DNA of 64,000 nucleotides, taken from contig DATKLL010000003.1 in assembly GCA_035542475.1 (NCBI GenBank), forward strand, positions 1-64,000. The letters run 5' to 3'. The position numbers were made by a program, and so were the translations under genes. A model generated the notes under the pieces. The model ran no database searches, was not told the origin of the DNA, and worked only from the letters and a program-made list of their open reading frames with translations. Numbering within the stretch: the first letter of the stretch is position 1; the number at the start of each line of letters is the position of its first letter. This document shows, in pieces, positions 15,756 through 24,864 of this stretch. This DNA is from DATKLL01 sp035542475 (GTDB lineage Bacteria; Desulfobacterota; Syntrophia; Syntrophales; UBA2185).

Positions 15756-18005
15756 CTATAAACCTATCCCCAGTGCCAAATGATAGGCAATTACGCCTCC
15801 AAGAAAAGAAACCGCAAGCATCAGCAGCAGAGAGGATGCAAACCATTTCCCGCTTCCCATTTCCCGCTTCATTACCGCAACAGTCGCGGCACAGGGAATA
15901 AACAGCATCAGCACAACCAGAAAAGCAAGAGCTGAGGCGTGACTTACAGCGGTCGGTAACACATGAAGCAGCCCGTGTTCCCCGACTCCGTAAAGGACGC
16001 TGAGGGTAGCGATTGCATTTTCCTTTGCCACAAAACTCGTAATCAGGGCGGTCAGCATCTTCCAGTCAAGCCCCATGGGATTCCCTATTGGTTCCAAGAG
16101 ACGGCCAAGCCATGCCAGGACGCTGTCTTCCACTCTTCCACCCGGGACATAGGATAAAAACCATATCAGGATAGAAACGGCCAGTATGACCGTACCGGCC
16201 CTCTTCACAAACGCGACTGTCCTCGCCCACACGACGATCCCTATCGTTCTGGGATCGGGTTTATGATAAAGGGGAAGCTCCATGATAAAGGGCATCGGCT
16301 CGTCCTTCAAAACAAACCTATTGATTAATATACCGATCATGCCTAATACAAGGATGTTCATGGCCAACAATGACCAGGAGACAAAAGCCGCCTTTTGAGC
16401 GAACAGGGCGGCGGCTACAAAGGTGAGGACGGCAAGCCGTGCCGTGCAAGGGACAAAAGGTATGAGGAATATTGTCAGCAGACGCTCCCTTTTGGACTCA
16501 ACAATCCTTGTCGCTAAAACCGACGGCACATTACATCCAAAACCCAGACACATAGGTATGAAGCTCTTCCCGTGAAGACCCACGAGGTGCATGAATCGGT
16601 CCATTACAAACGCCGCCCTGGCCATATATCCGACATCTTCCAGAAAAGCCATGACGGCAAAAAATATCAGCAGTATGGGGAGCAAAGTCAGGACTGACCC
16701 TACACCTCCGATGATGCCGTTGATGAAGAATCCCCTGAACCATGGATGAAAAGAAACAAGCAACACATTCACCCATTGTCCGAAGGCGTTGAAAAGTCCT
16801 TCAATCAGTTTCTGCAGGGGGAATCCCACTTTATAGGTAAGCATGAAGACGCTCGCGAAAACCGCAAGAAGGATCGGAATGCCAAAAACAGGACGGGTGA
16901 GGATGTGGTCGATTCTGTCGGTCATAACGACCTGTCCCATTTTGAACCTCGAAACGGCAGCCCTGGCAACCTCTTCGATCCAGTCATATCTGCCGCCAAC
17001 AACAGCATGCAGGGAATCCTCATGTTTAACGAGAAGTGACTGGATCTCGTTCCAAATATTTACCGGCACAAGGCCCTCCATCATTTTAGAAATTTCCGGA
17101 TCACCCTCCATGATTTTCGTCGCTGTCCATCGGACGGTAAAGGGAGGCCTGACGTAGTCTTTAATGAGTTCCATGAGACGGTCGAAGATAGACCTATGAT
17201 CGCGTGAAACCTCCGGCAACCTGGGCACATATTCTATCTCCCCCTTGGAGACAGCGATGATCGTGGATACAAGCTCCTTGATCCCCCTATTTTTTGACGC
17301 TACCATCGCAACAACCGGTATCCCCAGGGACCTTTGGAGCGCTTTCACGTCGATATGGATACCCTGACTTTCGGCAACATCTACCATATTGACGGCAACA
17401 ACTACAGGAGGGCCCAAGAGCATTATTTCAGAGAGAAGGTATAGGCTTCTTTCGAGCGCGGACGCATTCACAAGCAGGATAATAACGTCAGGATTCACAC
17501 TGATGATAAAATCCCTTGCAACTCTTTCCTCTTCGGAAAAGGCCGTCAGGCTGTATGTACCGGGCAGGTCTATGATCTGCATCTCCACATCATCCGAGAT
17601 GTGGGCGCCTTCTTTCTTTTCTACCGTTTTCCCCGGCCAGTTACCTACATGCTGGGACAATCCGGTGAGGATGTTAAATACTGTCGATTTTCCCACATTG
17701 GGCTGCCCGGCAAGTGCAACAAGAAGTTTTTTGCTGCCTCTTGCCTGGTCTGCTGTTTCATCATGTGATGCGGGAACTCTGTATAGGAGGATTTTCGACG
17801 CCTCCCCGCTACCCAGCGCCACCCTTGTATCTGCTACCTGTACAATAACCAATCCACCGCTCTTGCGAAGGACCTTGAGCTTCGTATTATTCACAACCCC
17901 CATCCCTGCAAGTCTGCTCGTGAGAGCCCTTCCTCCAGATATGGTCTGGATAATTCCTTCTTCGCCTATTTCCATCGATGTGACAGGTATCAATTCAGCG
18001 TTCAT
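15756..18005 (-). CDS. feoB: Ferrous iron transporter, FeoA-FeoB fusion
   Basis: 749 residues. Residues 1-76 form a FeoA SH3-like domain (LTSRLAGMGVVNNTKLKV, then VALGSGEASKILL). The FeoB G domain starts with GQPNVGKST at 100-108, then DLPGTYSL, NMVD and the core (gate) membrane region with two Gate motifs and C-terminal helices. FeoB imports Fe(II) under anoxia. The FeoA domain, normally a separate partner, is fused at the N-terminus here. No Fur-box-like sequence is visible in the 150 bases upstream. ATG at 18005. Iron uptake suits an anaerobe with heavy heme and iron-sulfur demand. Confidence 0.95.
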   Translation of the reverse strand: MNAELIPVTSMEIGEEGIIQTISGGRALTSRLAGMGVVNNTKLKVLRKSGGLVIVQVADTRVALGSGEASKILLYRVPASHDETADQARGSKKLLVALAGQPNVGKSTVFNILTGLSQHVGNWPGKTVEKKEGAHISDDVEMQIIDLPGTYSLTAFSEEERVARDFIISVNPDVIILLVNASALERSLYLLSEIMLLGPPVVVAVNMVDVAESQGIHIDVKALQRSLGIPVVAMVASKNRGIKELVSTIIAVSKGEIEYVPRLPEVSRDHRSIFDRLMELIKDYVRPPFTVRWTATKIMEGDPEISKMMEGLVPVNIWNEIQSLLVKHEDSLHAVVGGRYDWIEEVARAAVSRFKMGQVVMTDRIDHILTRPVFGIPILLAVFASVFMLTYKVGFPLQKLIEGLFNAFGQWVNVLLVSFHPWFRGFFINGIIGGVGSVLTLLPILLIFFAVMAFLEDVGYMARAAFVMDRFMHLVGLHGKSFIPMCLGFGCNVPSVLATRIVESKRERLLTIFLIPFVPCTARLAVLTFVAAALFAQKAAFVSWSLLAMNILVLGMIGILINRFVLKDEPMPFIMELPLYHKPDPRTIGIVVWARTVAFVKRAGTVILAVSILIWFLSYVPGGRVEDSVLAWLGRLLEPIGNPMGLDWKMLTALITSFVAKENAIATLSVLYGVGEHGLLHVLPTAVSHASALAFLVVLMLFIPCAATVAVMKREMGSGKWFASSLLLMLAVSFLGGVIAYHLALGIGL

Positions 18006-18162
18006 ATGCCTCTTAAACGGATGTGTTGTTAAGTGAGCACGCTTATACCAGAATTACGCCGGAAAATACATAAAAATGAAGTTTATTCCTGAAGATGTTG
18101 ACTTCCTGGTGAAGGGAGATTTTGAACGGGAGAGGTGCAGAACAATGCAGCATGTTGCTTTT

Positions 18163-18849
18163 TTATAGGGCTGTCAATAAATGACCATTTTCTTTTAACC
18201 ACAGCCTTTGTCTCTTATAATCCGGAAGGGCTTTCGCTACAAGACCCCAGAAACGTATGGAATGATTCTTTTCTTTCATATGTGTTAATTCATGGACAAT
18301 CACATAATCGATAACCGGACAAGGTGCCATTATGAGCCGCCAGCTGAAAGACAGATTATTATCCGAAGAGCAGGAACCCCAGCGGCAGAGCGCATTGCTT
18401 ATCCTGATGCCCCTTGGATTTAAGCCAAGGGCTTGACTGTAGCACATAACTTTTTTTTCAATATATTCCTGCGATCTTTTCTTATACCAGTCTATGAAAA
18501 GCGCGCTTCCCTGATGCGCCTTGTTACCGGCAAGAACAAATTGGCCTGAGGAAAAGGTCAAGGAGCGGCTTTCATCCATTTCATCTGCGATTCTTAATGG
18601 ATATTGTACACCCAAATATAAAAAAAGTTCTCCGGTTATATATTCTCTTGGCTTGATGTCTTTTAGCTTTATTTCTCTTTCCTCGATTTTCTTCTTCAAC
18701 CACTTCTTCTTCTCGTTGAAAAATTTATCTATCTCCCCTGTCGGGGTGCGATATGGCGCATAAACTAAAATAGTCCCGTCCGTTTTTACCTGCAATGAGA
18801 TGGTCTTCTTTCTTTTTTTACTTCGTACTAATAGATAGGAGGGTTCCAT
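18163..18849 (-). CDS. YgjP-like metallopeptidase / UTP pyrophosphatase family (DUF45)
   Basis: 228 residues. The zinc-binding HELTHMKEKNHSIRFW lies near residue 180 (HExxH ... H), preceded by RWGSCSSDNNLSFSWRLIMAP, the DUF45/WLM-like signature. The N-terminal strand-rich part (RKKTISLQVKTDGTILVYAP) is typical. E. coli YgjP of this family hydrolyses UTP in vitro. Whether it is a peptidase or nucleotidase is unresolved. It is transcribed leftward and separated from the next minus-strand gene by a strong terminator, so it probably has its own promoter. Confidence 0.85.
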   Translation of the reverse strand: MEPSYLLVRSKKRKKTISLQVKTDGTILVYAPYRTPTGEIDKFFNEKKKWLKKKIEEREIKLKDIKPREYITGELFLYLGVQYPLRIADEMDESRSLTFSSGQFVLAGNKAHQGSALFIDWYKKRSQEYIEKKVMCYSQALGLNPRGIRISNALCRWGSCSSDNNLSFSWRLIMAPCPVIDYVIVHELTHMKEKNHSIRFWGLVAKALPDYKRQRLWLKENGHLLTAL

Positions 18850-18860
18850 TTCTTGCTATC

Positions 18861-18912
18861 CAAAAAAAACAAACCGAGCATTGTGATGCCATGCTCGGTT
18901 GTTTTTTCTTTA
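18861..18912. terminator. Bidirectional rho-independent terminator
   Basis: The 10-bp stem AACCGAGCAT / ATGCTCGGTT (18872-18881 and 18891-18900) is flanked by T-runs on both strands (GTTTTTTCTTT on plus, GTTTTTTTTGG on minus). It should end the lipoprotein transcript coming leftward from 19158. Confidence 0.85.
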
Positions 18913-18936
18913 TTTAATCTTGATATATTACTGATA

Positions 18937-19158
18937 TTACTTTGCCGCTGGCGCTGCAGGAGCCGGTGCCGCAGGCGCTGGTGCTGGTGCCCCAGGTGCT
19001 GGTGCCGGTGCTGGTGCTGGTGCCGGAGCAGGAGCAGCTGCTTCTTTCTTCGCAGGCTCAGCCGGTTTCTTTTCTGGTGCAGATGGGCAGCCGACCAATA
19101 CAAACGAAAAAGCTATTAACATCAGCACCGAAAGAATGAAAGCAAACACCTTCTTCAT
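18937..19158 (-). CDS. Small Pro/Ala-repeat lipoprotein
   Basis: 73 residues from the ATG at 19158; AAAGGAGGT lies about 10 bases upstream. The longer frame would start inside that ribosome site. A signal peptide (MKKVFAFILSVLMLIAFSF) ends in the lipobox LVGC, giving a lipidated Cys near residue 24. The rest is a Pro-Ala repeat with a few lysines and glycines, about 40 residues, like a flexible periplasmic spacer. Repeat number may vary between strains. No function can be inferred. A strong terminator follows. Confidence 0.8.
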   Translation of the reverse strand: MKKVFAFILSVLMLIAFSFVLVGCPSAPEKKPAEPAKKEAAAPAPAPAPAPAPAPGAPAPAPAAPAPAAPAAK

Positions 19159-19412
19159 CAACCTAGTACCTCCTTTCAAAAATTTTCATATGCTGGGTAT
19201 TGGTATTATACCCCTTTCTTTAGCGTGGCAAGATACTCCCTTTTTTTTCCTTGTCAAGCTAAATCTATTACTTATTTTATGAAAAAATAGCGGCTTTCAG
19301 TGACATACTATAATTATTTAAAATGAAACTTATTGAATGGTTAACAATTTTAATCATCTAGAAGCTACGTTTTACATTGTATAGTACTTGTGCCGCAACC
19401 GGTAAAAATATA

Positions 19413-19781
19413 TCAAACACGGCCGTAATCATCTTCTGAGCGCTCAATGTCATCCTCACCAAAGTAAGAACCTGTTTGTATCTCGATGATGATCAGATCT
19501 TCATCGTCTGAGTTCATGATCCGGTGCCAGGCTCCCTGCGGAATATCTATAGCCTGATATGCCTTAAGGGAAATTACTTCATTGTCTCGTGTAACAACAC
19601 CACAACCGCGGACGATATACCAGTGCTCCATTCTGTAACGGTGACGCTGCAGGCTCATACGCTGCTTTGGATAGACAACAATTCTCTTTACCTTATGATC
19701 AGGCTCATCGGCAAGCACACAGAAATAACCCCAAGGCCGATGGTCTTCATCTGGTTTTGGGGATGATTTTGAAAATACCAT
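19413..19781 (-). CDS. Cupin protein, mannose-6-phosphate isomerase type II-like domain
   Basis: 122 residues forming one cupin barrel: DHRPWGYFCVLADEPDHKVK at the start, SLQRHRYRMEHWYIVRGCGV with metal ligands (H-x-R...EHW), and IDIPQGAWHRIMNSDDEDLI closing the site. This is the pattern of the C-terminal isomerase domain of ManC/AlgA proteins, here without the nucleotidyltransferase domain. It may interconvert mannose and fructose phosphates or be a related sugar-phosphate cupin. It stands alone upstream of the tRNA cluster; no sugar genes flank it. Confidence 0.8.
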   Translation of the reverse strand: MVFSKSSPKPDEDHRPWGYFCVLADEPDHKVKRIVVYPKQRMSLQRHRYRMEHWYIVRGCGVVTRDNEVISLKAYQAIDIPQGAWHRIMNSDDEDLIIIEIQTGSYFGEDDIERSEDDYGRV

Positions 19782-19812
19782 TCTAGTGCCAGTGAGTTTT
19801 TTTTATTTTATT

Positions 19813-19889
19813 TGGCGCGCCCACCAGGAGTCGAACCTGGGGCCTTTGGATTCGTAGTCCAACGCTCTATCCAGCTGAGCTATGGGCGC
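19813..19889 (-). tRNA. tRNA-Arg (ACG)
   Basis: On the minus strand the cloverleaf starts GCGCCCATAGCTCAGC. The anticodon arm is TTGGA-CTACGAA-TCCAA, the T-loop is GGTTCGACTCC, and the end is TGGGCGC-G-CCA with CCA encoded. The anticodon ACG is normally deaminated to ICG by TadA. Confidence 0.95.
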
Positions 19890-19901
19890 TCCACAAATAA
19901 A

Positions 19902-19996
<95 letters not shown>

Positions 19997-20071
19997 GCTT
20001 GGGGCCGATCTATAGTTTTTATTTTCCCCAGACTCCTTTTTAAAAAGAAGACGGGGGGCATTCTTTTATGC

Positions 20072-20157
20072 TGGCGGAGGGAACAGGATTCGAACCTGTG
20101 AACCTTTCGGTTAACGGTTTTCAAGACCGCCGCCATCGACCACTCGGCCACCCCTCC
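20072..20157 (-). tRNA. tRNA-Ser (TGA)
   Basis: Class II tRNA: acceptor GGAGGGG with CCCTCC, anticodon arm CGGT-CTTGAAA-ACCG, long variable arm, T-loop GGTTCGAATCC and encoded CCA. It reads UCA-type codons. It lies 35 bases downstream of serS on the same strand. Confidence 0.95.
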
Positions 20158-20191
20158 GTGGTTACATTGACTTTAGAATTAGTGAGTTATG

Positions 20192-21472
20192 TTAAACCGA
20201 TGCGGATATCCTGTCAATTCCTTTCATATAAGGTCTCAGGACGTCAGGAATTATGACACTGCCATCAGCTTGCTGGAGATTTTCTAAAACAGCAACGACT
20301 GTCCTTCCCACGGCCAGCCCCGAACCGTTTAGGGTGTGGACAAATTCCACTTTTCCACTGCTTTCCCGGCGAAAGCGTATGGATGCTCTGCGGGCCTGAA
20401 AATCCTCGAAATTGCTACAGGAGGATATTTCTCTGTAAGTATCCTGACCGGGAAGCCATACTTCAATATCATAGGTCTTGGCGGAAGAAAATCCGAGGTC
20501 TGCCGTACATAGGCTTACCGTCCGGAAATGGATGTTCAGCCTTTTCAGAATCTCCTCGGCATTGATGGTCAATTTTTCCAGTTCGTCATAGGAATTTTCC
20601 GGCGCTGTAAATTTGACAAGCTCAACCTTGTTGAACTGATGCTGTCGTATCAATCCCCTTGTATCTTTCCCATACGAACCCGCCTCGGCACGAAAACAGG
20701 GTGAATAAGCCACATAGTAAGTGGGGAGGTCTTTTTCATTCAATATCTCATCACGGTGGATATTTGTTACGGGAACCTCTGCTGTGGGGATAAGATAGTA
20801 ATCCATCCCATCTATCTTGAACAGGTCTTCCGCAAACTTCGGAAGCTGTCCGGTGCCCGTCATGCTTTCGCTGTTCACCATGAAGGGCGTCAATACTTCT
20901 GTGTAGCCATGTTCCGATGTGTGCAAGTCAAGCATGAAATTTATTATCGCCCGCTCCAGCACAGCCCCGGCTCCCCGATATAGAGTAAATCGAGCCCCGG
21001 CGATCTTTGCACCCCTGGTAAAATCTAGGATACTCAGATCTTCGCCGATTTCCCAGTGAGGCTTTGGTGTAAAATCAAACCGTGGTTTCTCCCCCCACAC
21101 TCGGATCACAGGATTATCCTCCGAGCTTGTCCCGTATTCGACAGATTCATGGGGTACATTGGGTATGACCATGAGGATGTTGCCTAAGTCCTCCTCGATT
21201 TTTTTGAGAGACTCATCCAGTTCTTTGATACGATTGGAGACATCACTCATCCTGGCAATAATTTCGGAAGCGTCTTCTTTTCTCTTCTTCTTCTCACCGA
21301 TCTCCTTGGAGGCGGTGTTGCGTTCATTCCTCAGGGTCTCTACTTCCTGCAAAACACTTCGCCTCTTTTCATCCAGGGCGATAAAGGCATTGAGGTTAAC
21401 CTCCTGACCCCTCTCCAGCATTTTTTTTCGGACAAAATCTATATTCTGCCTTAGAAATTTTATATCCAGCAT
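20192..21472 (-). CDS. serS: Seryl-tRNA synthetase SerS
   Basis: 426 residues. The N-terminal antiparallel coiled coil (residues 1-110) binds the long arm of tRNA-Ser. The class II catalytic domain follows with TGTGQLPKFAEDLFK, LIPTAEVPVTNIH (motif 2 region: SPCFRAEAGSYGKDTRGLIRQHQFNKVE) and GSGLAVGRTVVAVLE (motif 3). Two tRNA-Ser genes follow directly on the same strand, so enzyme and substrates may share a transcript. ATG start at 21472. No T-box or other leader structure was recognised upstream. Confidence 0.97.
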   Translation of the reverse strand: MLDIKFLRQNIDFVRKKMLERGQEVNLNAFIALDEKRRSVLQEVETLRNERNTASKEIGEKKKRKEDASEIIARMSDVSNRIKELDESLKKIEEDLGNILMVIPNVPHESVEYGTSSEDNPVIRVWGEKPRFDFTPKPHWEIGEDLSILDFTRGAKIAGARFTLYRGAGAVLERAIINFMLDLHTSEHGYTEVLTPFMVNSESMTGTGQLPKFAEDLFKIDGMDYYLIPTAEVPVTNIHRDEILNEKDLPTYYVAYSPCFRAEAGSYGKDTRGLIRQHQFNKVELVKFTAPENSYDELEKLTINAEEILKRLNIHFRTVSLCTADLGFSSAKTYDIEVWLPGQDTYREISSCSNFEDFQARRASIRFRRESSGKVEFVHTLNGSGLAVGRTVVAVLENLQQADGSVIIPDVLRPYMKGIDRISASV

Positions 21473-21582
21473 GTTCCGACCTTCACCTTCAAATTACGAC
21501 TTAAAAAAGGAAATCCTCCGTACCATTTCAACCACTTGAAGTCAATATTTATTATCCTTTTGTATATCTGATATGTTCGTTT

Positions 21583-23187
21583 TCATTGGACTTTGGCACT
21601 TCTCATCTTTCTTTTAAACAGATCGATAAGCATCGTCATTTCCGTGCATTTTACTAAACCGGCGGAAATAAAATATGTCGCCGCTCCTGCTAAGATACAT
21701 AGTATGAGATACAAAATTCTTTCATCCAAGGGCCCTTTATCTCTCCAGGGTAAAATAATGCCCAAGAGTATGATCACCACCCACATAGCCAGAGATGACA
21801 AGAGCATTTTAAAAACGGAACGGTAAAATTCCCGGTTTAAAAAAACACCTATTCTCTTTTTGAGAATGACCGACAGCATTATCACATTGACAGCAGCAGC
21901 GATGGACGTAGCCAGCGCAAGACCTCCATGCTTCAAAGGGAACATGAGGATAACACTGAATACGGCATTTACAAGCAGTGCCACAATTGCCGCTTTCATC
22001 GGGGACTTCGCGTCCTGAAGGGAATAAAGTGCGGAAACGATTACCCTGATGACTGAAAAGGCCCACAAACCTAAGGCGTAATAGAAAAGGGCCTTGGCTG
22101 TTAGAAAGGTCGATTGGAGATCAAACGCACCTCGCTGAAAAAGTACAGAGATTATGGGGATGCGCAATGCGATAAGGGCAATCGTCGCCGGTATTGTAAC
22201 AAAAAGAATAAGTCTCAGGGAAAAGGAGATTGTTTTTTTGAATTCATCAAAATCGCCCTTTGCCACCTGTTCCGAAAAGCTGGGGAGGGCGGCTGTTCCG
22301 ACCGCGATGGCAAAGACGCCTAAGGGAAGCTCTACGATTCTGTCCGCGTAATAGAGGTAGGATACACTACCGGTCTGTAGAAGTGATGCCAGAATCGTAG
22401 CTATAAAAATATTGATCTGATAAATGGATGCCCCAAAAGCGGCGGGGACAAAAAGGAGCCCGATTTGCTTAAGGCCCGGATGCCTGAAGTTAAAATCAGG
22501 TTTCAGCTTCACCCCCAATCTGACAAGGAAGGGCCACTGCATGGCAAGCTGCAGAACACCGCCGATCATGACACCTACGACAAGCGCAATAATCGGCTCC
22601 TGGAAAAAGTCCTTGAGCAGCAGCGTTGCTAAAATCATGCAGATGTTAAGTATTACCGGAGAAAGTGCCGGTGCGGCAAAATGACGCAAGGAATTCAGTA
22701 TTCCCATGCAGAGCGCCACTAGTGCCATGAAAAATATGTAGGGGAACATCAGGCGATTGAGAAAAACCGTCAGATGGTAGTGGTTGGGATTTTTGATGTA
22801 CCACCCTGGTGCCATAATGGTAACGATGAGCGGTGAGAAGATGACACCTGCAATGGATACAACTACCAGTATAATGGAAAGAGCGGTAAAAATGACATTG
22901 GCAAGCTCTAGGGCTTCTTCTTTTGTCTTTTTATTCAGATATTCCGTAAAGACAGGCACAAAGGAGACAGTAAGCGATCCTTCACCGATCAGACGTCTCA
23001 GCATGTTCGGTATTCTGAACGCTACAAAAAATGCATCAGTCGCCAGACCGGCGCCGAAAAAGGCAGCGACGACCATGTCCCTGAGGAAGCCGAATATACG
23101 GGAGAGCATAGTCGAAATACCGACTACACCCGCTGCTTTGGCGACTTTTGAATTCTCTGTTCCTCTTAAGGTATTTTCTTCTTCCAT
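21583..23187 (-). CDS. murJ: Lipid II flippase MurJ (MviN)
   Basis: 534 residues with about 14 hydrophobic helices. The N-terminus GISTMLSRIFGFLRDMVVA and FVAFRIPNMLRRLIGEGSLT are the classic MviN/MurJ signature, including the arginines lining the central cavity; SVSYLYYADRIVELPLGVFAIA follows. MurJ flips lipid-linked peptidoglycan precursor across the inner membrane. It is preceded on the same strand by DUF167 and YggT genes, a common arrangement around cell-envelope functions. No anomalies were seen. Confidence 0.95.
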   Translation of the reverse strand: MEEENTLRGTENSKVAKAAGVVGISTMLSRIFGFLRDMVVAAFFGAGLATDAFFVAFRIPNMLRRLIGEGSLTVSFVPVFTEYLNKKTKEEALELANVIFTALSIILVVVSIAGVIFSPLIVTIMAPGWYIKNPNHYHLTVFLNRLMFPYIFFMALVALCMGILNSLRHFAAPALSPVILNICMILATLLLKDFFQEPIIALVVGVMIGGVLQLAMQWPFLVRLGVKLKPDFNFRHPGLKQIGLLFVPAAFGASIYQINIFIATILASLLQTGSVSYLYYADRIVELPLGVFAIAVGTAALPSFSEQVAKGDFDEFKKTISFSLRLILFVTIPATIALIALRIPIISVLFQRGAFDLQSTFLTAKALFYYALGLWAFSVIRVIVSALYSLQDAKSPMKAAIVALLVNAVFSVILMFPLKHGGLALATSIAAAVNVIMLSVILKKRIGVFLNREFYRSVFKMLLSSLAMWVVIILLGIILPWRDKGPLDERILYLILCILAGAATYFISAGLVKCTEMTMLIDLFKRKMRSAKVQ

Positions 23188-23257
23188 TGTTTATAAACGT
23201 ATGCTTCGGGATGTAAAAAATGACAATACTATTGGGAGACCTGTCCTACGAACATTT

Positions 23258-23542
23258 TCAGGCAATAATATCCTCGATTTCCTTTTTCCCAATTCCTTCT
23301 ATGGCAATTGTTTTTTTTCTTGATTTATGACCGCTGACGATTGTCACCTGATTCTTCCGAACACCAAGGATGTCGGAAAGGAACCTTTTGCATGCCTCGT
23401 TCGCCTGTCCTTCCGCCGGCGGCGCTGTAATTTTAAGCTTCAGCGCGTCATCCTGAATGCCGGATATCTCGCTCTTAGCCGATTTAGGCACTACATGGAT
23501 ACGGAAAACTACGCCGTTTTTCGTTTCTTTAATGAAAGACAC
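23258..23542 (-). CDS. DUF167 (YggU) family protein
   Basis: 94 residues. VVFRIHVVPKSAKSEISGI, LKLKITAPPAEGQANEACKR and VTIVSGHKSRKKTIAIEG are the conserved blocks of the YggU family. The fold is small alpha/beta and the function is unknown; it is frequently encoded beside yggT and proC. Here it lies 6 bases after YggT, consistent with co-transcription. Confidence 0.9.
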   Translation of the reverse strand: MSFIKETKNGVVFRIHVVPKSAKSEISGIQDDALKLKITAPPAEGQANEACKRFLSDILGVRKNQVTIVSGHKSRKKTIAIEGIGKKEIEDIIA

Positions 23543-23548
23543 TATTAT

Positions 23549-23848
23549 TCACCTAAGATGAGCAGCCAATTCAATCAGGCTCCCGATGAGAAACTCATCT
23601 ATAAAATAAATTGCCAGAATAACGACCAAAGGTGATAAGTCAATACCCATGCCTCTGAAGGGAAGCCACCTTCTTACAAGGGCCAGAACCGGCTCCGTAA
23701 TCCGGTACAAAAATTGAACGATCTGGTTATACGGATCGGGATTCACCCAGGATATGAGAGCCCTGGCAATAACGATCCACATATAAATATTCAGTATGAT
23801 ATGGATGATCTTCGCGGCCGCTACAATAAAATTCCCCAGCACAAACAT
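23549..23848 (-). CDS. YggT family integral membrane protein
   Basis: 99 residues with two long hydrophobic regions. SWVNPDPYNQIVQFLYRITEPVLALVRR spans the family signature (NP-x-NP-like turn, then TEP-hydrophobic-R). It is linked in some bacteria to osmotic stress and, as Ylm/Ycf19-type proteins, to division or membrane organisation. It is the first gene of the YggT-DUF167-murJ run on this strand. Confidence 0.9.
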   Translation of the reverse strand: MFVLGNFIVAAAKIIHIILNIYMWIVIARALISWVNPDPYNQIVQFLYRITEPVLALVRRWLPFRGMGIDLSPLVVILAIYFIDEFLIGSLIELAAHLR

Positions 23849-23947
23849 AACGTCGTCCTCTCTATGATGAAAAGTACTATACTATGTTTTTTTAAACCAT
23901 TGCTCGCAATGCATTTATAGACATTTCATCAGATTCCCATAGACATG

Positions 23948-24841
23948 CTACCCGATAAACAAACCAGCAGCAATCAGCACCGGCGTTAAGATGTTTATGA
24001 TCACATTCATGCCCATATAAGGAATCAATTTCTTAGCATCCCCGGAGTACCGAAGTGCACCGATAAAAGCGGGTACTGCAATGACTGTCGTGAACAACCC
24101 CATGAGACTTATTTTGGGCAGATAGTTCAGCAGAACACCAGCCAGGATGGACAGATAGGCCAGCAACAGAAAAGCGCCATAGATAAAACTGCTGGCATGA
24201 TTGCCAATGATGATAGGAAAATGCCTTCTGCCGATGCTCCGGTCTGCCTCAACATCAGGAAACTGGTTCAAAAGCAGCAGATTACTGACCAAAAAGAACG
24301 GCACGAGGGATGCGACAAAAGCTGTTTGCGAGTATGCTCCGGTAAGAACGAAATCCGTACCCATTACCATGAGAGGTCCAAAACCTAATCCGGGGACGAT
24401 CAAACACAATACCGGATTGCGGGTAAGCCAGGGTGTATAGGCGAATAACAGAAATAGTCCGAGGAGACCCAATGGCAGCAGATACATTCCTCTTACATAT
24501 AAAAAATATATTCCGATCAACCCTGTAATGGTAAATGTGATTAATCCTGTGCTTAAGGCCATAGACGCCATACCGGGATTTTCGGGCAGGGTTCCGCTGC
24601 CGCCGCTGAAAGGGGTCCGTTCTGTCTTTAAATCCAGACCACTTTTAAAATCATAATATTCATTAAAGGCATTGACACTGATGTGCGCACATACGGCTCC
24701 GATAAGTACCAGAATAACGTGAAAAACACTTACCGTTCCGGTAGTCCATACAGCGGTTCCGACCCCCACGGAGACGCACGCCGGAGCTAATATCAAGAAA
24801 GGAACGCGCATCGGTCCTAGAAGGTATTTAAATTTACGCAT
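23948..24841 (-). CDS. UbiA-family prenyltransferase (MenA-like)
   Basis: 297 residues, about eight membrane helices. The first aspartate-rich region reads NAFNEYYDFKSGLDLKTERT and the second FPDVEADRSIGRRHFPIIIG, the two Mg-diphosphate binding motifs of UbiA enzymes. The GGSGTLP insertion after the first motif is typical of MenA (1,4-dihydroxy-2-naphthoate octaprenyltransferase)-like members. A role in menaquinone or a related prenylated aromatic is likely but no men genes lie nearby. The upstream hydrolase gene is 23 bases away on the same strand. Confidence 0.85.
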   Translation of the reverse strand: MRKFKYLLGPMRVPFLILAPACVSVGVGTAVWTTGTVSVFHVILVLIGAVCAHISVNAFNEYYDFKSGLDLKTERTPFSGGSGTLPENPGMASMALSTGLITFTITGLIGIYFLYVRGMYLLPLGLLGLFLLFAYTPWLTRNPVLCLIVPGLGFGPLMVMGTDFVLTGAYSQTAFVASLVPFFLVSNLLLLNQFPDVEADRSIGRRHFPIIIGNHASSFIYGAFLLLAYLSILAGVLLNYLPKISLMGLFTTVIAVPAFIGALRYSGDAKKLIPYMGMNVIINILTPVLIAAGLFIG

Positions 24842-24864
24842 AAAGCACCTGCATTTTTTACGGG

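Noticed and set aside
15756..18160. Fur box before the FeoA-FeoB gene
   Set aside because: No GATAATGATAATCATTATC-like sequence is visible upstream of 18005.
18076..18168. Thirty-codon plus-strand frame (MKFIPEDVDFLVKGDFERER...) between FeoB and the YgjP-like gene
   Set aside because: No ribosome site, very short, overlaps the end of the other gene; kept only as a curiosity.
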